Shown piece by piece: positions 39,600-43,620 of a stretch of DNA of 43,620 nt. The DNA lies in contig JAAYPK010000095.1 of the NCBI GenBank assembly GCA_012519845.1, forward strand, positions 1 to 43,620, written 5' to 3'. Below the pieces are notes generated by a model. It made no database searches. It was not told the DNA's origin and saw nothing but the letters and a program-made list of their open reading frames with translations. Position numbers and translations under genes: made by a program. The number at the start of each line of letters is the position of its first letter. Position 1 is the stretch's first letter. This DNA is from Clostridiales bacterium (GTDB taxonomy: Bacteria > Bacillota > Clostridia > Clostridiales > Clostridiaceae).

Positions 39600-41864
39600 T
39601 TAATTTGTACATATAAATATTTTTTGTGTACTAAAATAATATAATCTTCCTGAGGATCTTGATCCATCAGTTACCTTTACATATGAATTTTCTGGAATTG
39701 CATTAGTTGAATCAAAAGTATATTTGTACCAATTACTCCCTGTTAGTATTTTGCTAATATTTCCACCACTAAGGGGTGTATTACTATTTAAATAAAAGCT
39801 AGGTAAAGGTCCAGTTGTAAAATCTGACCAATAATTTTCTGTATCAGGTCTTTCAAAATAAATTCTAGATTCAGTACTTTGGTTAATATTATCACTATAC
39901 TGTGGATCTAATATTTCACTTAAATCTGGCTCTTTAAAACTAGTTTCATAATCTTTTTCTAAAGCTGTTTCTCCCCAAGCTGGATTGTTTTCTTGAGTGA
40001 TTCTAGCTTTGATTCTACTTGAAAAATTAATTTTAAAAGCATCTAAATCCCCAATATCTTCATAAGATTTTAAAATAAGCTTATATGTTATTTTATACCT
40101 AGAGCCTGGAGCTAAATTAGTTAATTTAGCAGATTGATTAATAATAGTACCGTCACCACCAATATTTCTTATTTCATAATCCATAGTTTCATTTAGATCA
40201 CCTGAATTTAATTCAATAGGACTTTCATCTTCTATAACAGTACCATCTAAATTACATTTCTGAATTGTAGCTATAACCTTAAGTTTTTCTCTACCATTTA
40301 TTTCTTCTTTAAGCCCCCTATATAAAGTTTGCCACTTGCTACTATTGCTTTGCAGATCAATTACTTGACCTTTAGTTGCATTTCCATACATAAAAACTTC
40401 AGTTTTATATTCATAGTGTGTATAAGTCAAACTTAATAATCCAGGTGCAGCCCCTGAAATTGTATATTTACCATCAGCTCCGGTTAATGCACTTTTCCCA
40501 TCTCCAGTTGCAACCTTAACTCCCAAAATAGGATCACCTTTTGAGTCAATAACCTTACCTTTTATAGTAATGGAATTATTAGCTCCCTTTGCAGCTTCCT
40601 TATTTACTGTCATTTTAGCAAAATCTATAGCAAAAGAATCACCACTAATTCCAACTCTTTCATCATCTATCAATAAACTTAGACCTTTATTTAATCCTGA
40701 TGCATTTCTAATATATTTGAAGTATTCTTCTGGTAAATTAAGAGAAATAATATTACCAACTGGTCCACTTTGTGCATACTTATTAATTATTGCTGCAAAT
40801 TCTGGTACTTCCACTTTATTATTTCCATCTAAAATATATATTCTAAAATAACTTCCTGAAACCTCTGCAAATTCAGTTGGATTTACAGCTATTCCACTTT
40901 GAATATCATCAGTAAAAATCTGAAAGTTAACTGAATTAATCCCTTCCTCTTTCAAAATAGTATCATATTTAAAAATTATAGGCCGTGATTTTTGTAAATA
41001 TCTCCAATTTACTCCATCCATCATACAATCAGCTGCTTGCTGATTACTTGCATTTGTTCCTGCTATCCCTCTATCTGAATATCCATCATAATATACTATA
41101 ATATTTTTAGGTATTGTTATTCCAGAATCCATAGTAATATTAGAATTTAATGTTGCTCCATAAAAAGCAGTATTATTATAGGCATTACAAATTGCATTAA
41201 TGGATGGAAGTTTCAATCCTGCATCTTCATTTGAACTATTAACTTTAGTAAATATTTTTTTTCCTAATTCATAAAAACCACTTGGAACCATACGTCTATC
41301 TGTTCCATTTGCATCATAACTTTTGGGAAATACATCTATACTATGCTCCGCTGTAGTTTCACCACTATAAAAATCATATGCAGTTGGTACTCCAATATTA
41401 AAATTATCCATATCTCCAACTATAACCTCAAATGGCTCAGCAGTTGTTATACCTACTGCAGTATTGGCATTTTCTTTAGTACCTCCTATTTTCTTTACAA
41501 TATATTGTATTTGCAAATTAACATTAGATGAAATAGAATCAACAGGAGTCATTATATATACTGGGCCAAAAGATACTAATTGATTTGAAGAAGGATCTTT
41601 AATAATACTAGAATTAATTAAATTTCCATCTGGAAATACCGTTGTCCAGGCTGTATCACTTGCTTTATCCAAATTTAAATTTGTTATTCCATTTTGAATA
41701 TTTAAATTATTGGCCTTATTACTATTGTAACTTAAATTTATATCGCTTCGGGAAAATAATCCATAACTAGGAATAGCGGATAAACTAATAAAAATAATGC
41801 TAATTGTAATTAAACTAATTATTGCTCTTTTTTTTCTCTGTCTATTCCTTACTACTCTTTTCAA
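39600..41864 (-). CDS. Large exported protein with a SipW-type signal and carboxypeptidase-regulatory-like domain
   Basis: 754 residues. Start is TTG behind GGGGGGAG. Basic N-terminus and membrane segment AIISLITISIIFISLSAIPS, then YGLFSRSDINLSYNSNKANN, which has the Y-A/G-x-F and N-rich pattern of SipW-processed pre-proteins. The middle is unrecognised. About residues 430-500 (GKVIDSKGDPILGVKVATGD, GADGKYTISGAAPGLLSLTY) form a carboxypeptidase-regulatory-like beta domain. The rest includes TQENNPAWGE, also found in the partial gene at the window end. Surface or matrix protein by inference; no LPXTG or membrane anchor at the C-terminus. Confidence 0.75.
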   Translation of the reverse strand: MKRVVRNRQRKKRAIISLITISIIFISLSAIPSYGLFSRSDINLSYNSNKANNLNIQNGITNLNLDKASDTAWTTVFPDGNLINSSIIKDPSSNQLVSFGPVYIMTPVDSISSNVNLQIQYIVKKIGGTKENANTAVGITTAEPFEVIVGDMDNFNIGVPTAYDFYSGETTAEHSIDVFPKSYDANGTDRRMVPSGFYELGKKIFTKVNSSNEDAGLKLPSINAICNAYNNTAFYGATLNSNITMDSGITIPKNIIVYYDGYSDRGIAGTNASNQQAADCMMDGVNWRYLQKSRPIIFKYDTILKEEGINSVNFQIFTDDIQSGIAVNPTEFAEVSGSYFRIYILDGNNKVEVPEFAAIINKYAQSGPVGNIISLNLPEEYFKYIRNASGLNKGLSLLIDDERVGISGDSFAIDFAKMTVNKEAAKGANNSITIKGKVIDSKGDPILGVKVATGDGKSALTGADGKYTISGAAPGLLSLTYTHYEYKTEVFMYGNATKGQVIDLQSNSSKWQTLYRGLKEEINGREKLKVIATIQKCNLDGTVIEDESPIELNSGDLNETMDYEIRNIGGDGTIINQSAKLTNLAPGSRYKITYKLILKSYEDIGDLDAFKINFSSRIKARITQENNPAWGETALEKDYETSFKEPDLSEILDPQYSDNINQSTESRIYFERPDTENYWSDFTTGPLPSFYLNSNTPLSGGNISKILTGSNWYKYTFDSTNAIPENSYVKVTDGSRSSGRLYYFSTQKIFICTN

Positions 41865-41879
41865 TATTCTCCCCCCATT

Positions 41880-42524
41880 CTAATATTTTATTTCAAGCTT
41901 GCTCCAATTGTAACTTGAGGAACCTGTTGTAGTGTTTTTTACTTCTGCTCCTTTTATATAAACCTCCTTTACTCCTTTAGATATTTTTATATTATTAGCA
42001 GTTTGATCATTTCCAACATGTATAATAACATTACGATTTTCTGAACTTGAAATATCAAATAAAGGATCATTAACATTTATTTTTACCCAAGTCCCTGACC
42101 ATGTTATTCCTCCAAGACCTGAATAGTATGATAATGTTCCACCATTATTCGTCACTGTACTTACCTTACTTAAATCTGTTGGATTTACTGTCCTTACTGA
42201 ATCATACTTCATTCTTTTTTGTACAGTATAAGCCCATCCATTATTTCTTATTACAGTTCCTGAAGAATTAGTAACGTAATAATAAAAGGTTGGAGAATTC
42301 CAAGTTGGAAGTAAAGAAGAAACATCAAAATATATAGTTACACCATCATCTAAAATTCTATCTTCACTATGATCTGAATATTCTATAGTAAATTCATCAT
42401 ATACAGGAACACCATTCAGCTCACTTGGAAGTATTTTTTCATTTTCATAAAAAAATCCATATACTATTGTAGACATAATAATTATAAAAAATAAAGTAAA
42501 TAGTAAGGTTATTATTTTCTTCAT
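41880..42524 (-). CDS. Exported protein of the SipW locus
   Basis: 214 residues: signal peptide IITLLFTLFFIIIMSTIVYG followed by FFYENEKILPSELNGVPVYD, again with the aromatic pattern after the membrane segment seen in SipW substrates. The mature part is beta-rich with Ser/Thr/Asn-rich stretches (TVNPTDLSKVSTVTNNGGTL, GVKEVYIKGAEVKNTTTG). No family recognised. It begins inside the stop of the upstream gene (ATGA) and runs 15 bases before the large exported protein, so all are one operon. Confidence 0.65.
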   Translation of the reverse strand: MKKIITLLFTLFFIIIMSTIVYGFFYENEKILPSELNGVPVYDEFTIEYSDHSEDRILDDGVTIYFDVSSLLPTWNSPTFYYYVTNSSGTVIRNNGWAYTVQKRMKYDSVRTVNPTDLSKVSTVTNNGGTLSYYSGLGGITWSGTWVKINVNDPLFDISSSENRNVIIHVGNDQTANNIKISKGVKEVYIKGAEVKNTTTGSSSYNWSKLEIKY

Positions 42525-43228
42525 AATATCAGCTCCTTACTTATATTTTTTTTATTTGACTTTATTAAAATAATTATTGTAAATGCTGATAATATTACTG
42601 TAACTAAAAACAATACAATATCAATATCTCCTGTTTTAAAAAAAGTTGATATTAAATTTGTATTATCGCCTTTTTCCTTTTCCAGAATATTCTCTTCCTC
42701 TTCACTAATAACTAATTTATAAGCTGAAGGTTTAAAAATGTATTCATAAGATTTATTCTGATATTTATTAGGTGCATTATTATCAAAAGTTATAGTCATA
42801 TTAAATTTAATTTTACTATCTAGCTTCATATAAATTTTATTATCAATAAAAATTTTTCCTTCAGTAAAATCTTTCATGCTTCCACTAAATATTAAATTCT
42901 CACTATTATCATCATTTATCAAATTTATTTCCACTAAATACCCATCTAAAATCCCAAGATTTGTAGCTTCATCTACTGTATATTCATATTTAGTTTCAAT
43001 ATCTTTTATATAAGTATTTTGAAAGGATAAGTAATCCAAATATCCTTCTTCTCCCCAAATATTTTCTATTACAAAGTCTCTAGATACAGAATCTGTTGGC
43101 TTCCAAAATCCATCTTTTTCAAAGCTAAAAATTGCTTTATCCTCTTCTGCAAAGGCAACATTATTAGCACATATTAGAATAAACCAACATAACAAAAATG
43201 ATAGTATTTTAATTATATTTTTTCTCAT
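42521..43228 (-). CDS. Exported, C-terminally membrane-anchored protein of the SipW locus
   Basis: 235 residues from the ATG at 43228 (AAGGAAGGTGAC before it); the frame is open further up but without a site. Signal peptide IIKILSFLLCWFILICANNV ending AFAEE (ordinary signal peptidase type), a mostly beta extracellular domain (FVIENIWGEEGYLDYLSFQN, FNMTITFDNNAPNKYQNKSY), and a C-terminal membrane helix IDIVLFLVTVILSAFTIIIL with a basic tail. This topology is that of an assembly or anchoring factor, as TapA is for TasA fibres; that parallel is a guess from position. Overlaps the next gene by 4 bases. Confidence 0.65.
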   Translation of the reverse strand: MRKNIIKILSFLLCWFILICANNVAFAEEDKAIFSFEKDGFWKPTDSVSRDFVIENIWGEEGYLDYLSFQNTYIKDIETKYEYTVDEATNLGILDGYLVEINLINDDNSENLIFSGSMKDFTEGKIFIDNKIYMKLDSKIKFNMTITFDNNAPNKYQNKSYEYIFKPSAYKLVISEEEENILEKEKGDNTNLISTFFKTGDIDIVLFLVTVILSAFTIIILIKSNKKNISKELIL

Positions 43229-43270
43229 TAATGTCACCTTCCTTATCCTAAAAATATTAGGATAGAAAAG

Positions 43271-43313
43271 AAACTTTCTCTTTTCATAGTATTTTTGTAA
43301 AAAGAGAAAGTTT
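43271..43313 (-). terminator. Terminator after the partial gene at the window end
   Basis: AAACTTTCTCTTTT and AAAAGAGAAAGTTT form a 14-bp perfect stem with a 15-base loop; TTTCTTTTC follows on the minus strand. It separates the first exported protein from the rest and could leave it as the most abundant product of the locus. Confidence 0.8.
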
Positions 43314-43319
43314 GCTTTC

Positions 43320-43620
43320 TTAATTACCTGCTTCAGACCATCCTGGATTATTTTCTTGAGTAGCAGTGATTTTAAATAAAGTAGATACATCAAAAGCCGC
43401 TTGAGTACCTCCTGTACCTACACTTTTATTTTCAAAAGCATTTCCAGTTAACAATGGTAATTCTAATCTTATTTTGATTTTATTTGTTATTGATTCATTT
43501 GGTTTAAGTACTGTAGCTAATGAATCTAAGGCTGTTTGTATTGTATCTAAATTTAAAGTTCCAGATCCATCATTTACTTTAGTTCCATCTATGTACATTA
43601 TCCATCCTGCTTGATCAAGA
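43320..43620 (-). CDS. C-terminal part of a probable SipW substrate (5' end outside window)
   Basis: The frame is open to the end of the window, giving 99 residues that end the protein: LNLDTIQTALDSLATVLKPN, ESITNKIKIRLELPLLTGNA, and TATQENNPGWSEAGN at the very end. QENNPGW recurs as QENNPAW in the 754-residue protein, linking the two as clients of the same system. The composition (beta strands, no Cys) fits a TasA/CalY-like fibre subunit. A terminator follows. The signal peptide cannot be seen. Confidence 0.6.
   Translation of the reverse strand, partial: LDQAGWIMYIDGTKVNDGSGTLNLDTIQTALDSLATVLKPNESITNKIKIRLELPLLTGNAFENKSVGTGGTQAAFDVSTLFKITATQENNPGWSEAGN

Noticed and set aside
1..43620. CRISPR arrays, tRNA or rRNA genes, transposases, prophage
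   Set aside because: None were seen: no regularly spaced repeats, no cloverleaf or rRNA-like sequence, and no transposase, integrase or phage structural proteins.

Overview
The window is low-G+C Firmicute DNA, most like Clostridium sensu stricto. Evidence for this is the AT-rich codon use, strong AGGAGG-type ribosome binding sites, many TTG/GTG starts, a ferredoxin-linked 2-oxoacid oxidoreductase, a T-box-type leader and a SipW-type secretion locus. Coding is dense and mostly on the minus strand. I see no rRNA, tRNA, CRISPR array, transposase or phage genes.

Layout. 0-1.4 kb: end of a 2-oxoacid:ferredoxin oxidoreductase (alpha, partial) and its intact TPP-binding beta subunit. 1.5-4.7 kb: TfoX C-domain protein, hemolysin III protein, and an ABC-2 exporter whose ATPase is frameshifted and has a damaged P-loop. 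4.7-6.4 kb: zinc alcohol dehydrogenase with a divergent TetR regulator. 6.4-12.8 kb: an ABC exporter with its histidine kinase, a P-loop kinase, an MFS drug exporter behind a leader-peptide attenuator, an OmpR response regulator and a chloramphenicol acetyltransferase. The exporter/kinase genes and the response regulator look like one sensing-and-efflux unit split by the MFS and kinase genes.

12.8-18.3 kb: a cluster of GNAT acetyltransferases (four intact, three broken), two methyltransferases (one reduced to its ends), a DUF1801-type and a GyrI-like protein. This stretch is full of pseudogenes. 18.3-21 kb: HEAT-repeat protein and two small membrane proteins. 21-22.5 kb: nitroreductase and ferritin, followed by a strongly structured RNA region ending in a terminator. 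22.6-24.3 kb: a frameshifted membrane diguanylate cyclase. 24.6-26.6 kb: aguA-aguB, converting agmatine to putrescine. 26.7-29.6 kb: phosphoglycerate mutase, and a LysR regulator divergent from a YeiH-type exporter.

29.7-31.6 kb: a DUF3592-like protein, a membrane protein resembling site-2 proteases but without the zinc motif, and a PPC/DUF296 protein. 31.5-31.9 kb: a T-box leader that has lost its specifier half, driving a gene reduced to its two ends. 31.9-36 kb: NADH oxidase, MATE exporter with a long leader, and a PadR operon with a large palindromic operator. 36.1-38 kb: an overlapping two-gene unit of unknown function that I recognise as DUF6323 and DUF6179. 38.2-43.6 kb: metallo-beta-lactamase-fold hydrolase, SipW-type signal peptidase and its probable exported clients, two of which share a C-terminal motif.

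Three features recur. Several genes are broken by single-base losses in short runs or by in-frame stops. Three loci (a methyltransferase, an Fe-ADH-like gene and a T-box) appear reduced to their two ends by internal deletion. Several resistance-type exporters have long leaders. The best candidates for undescribed biology are the SipW locus, the DUF6323-DUF6179 pair, the structured RNA after ferritin and the MFS attenuator.
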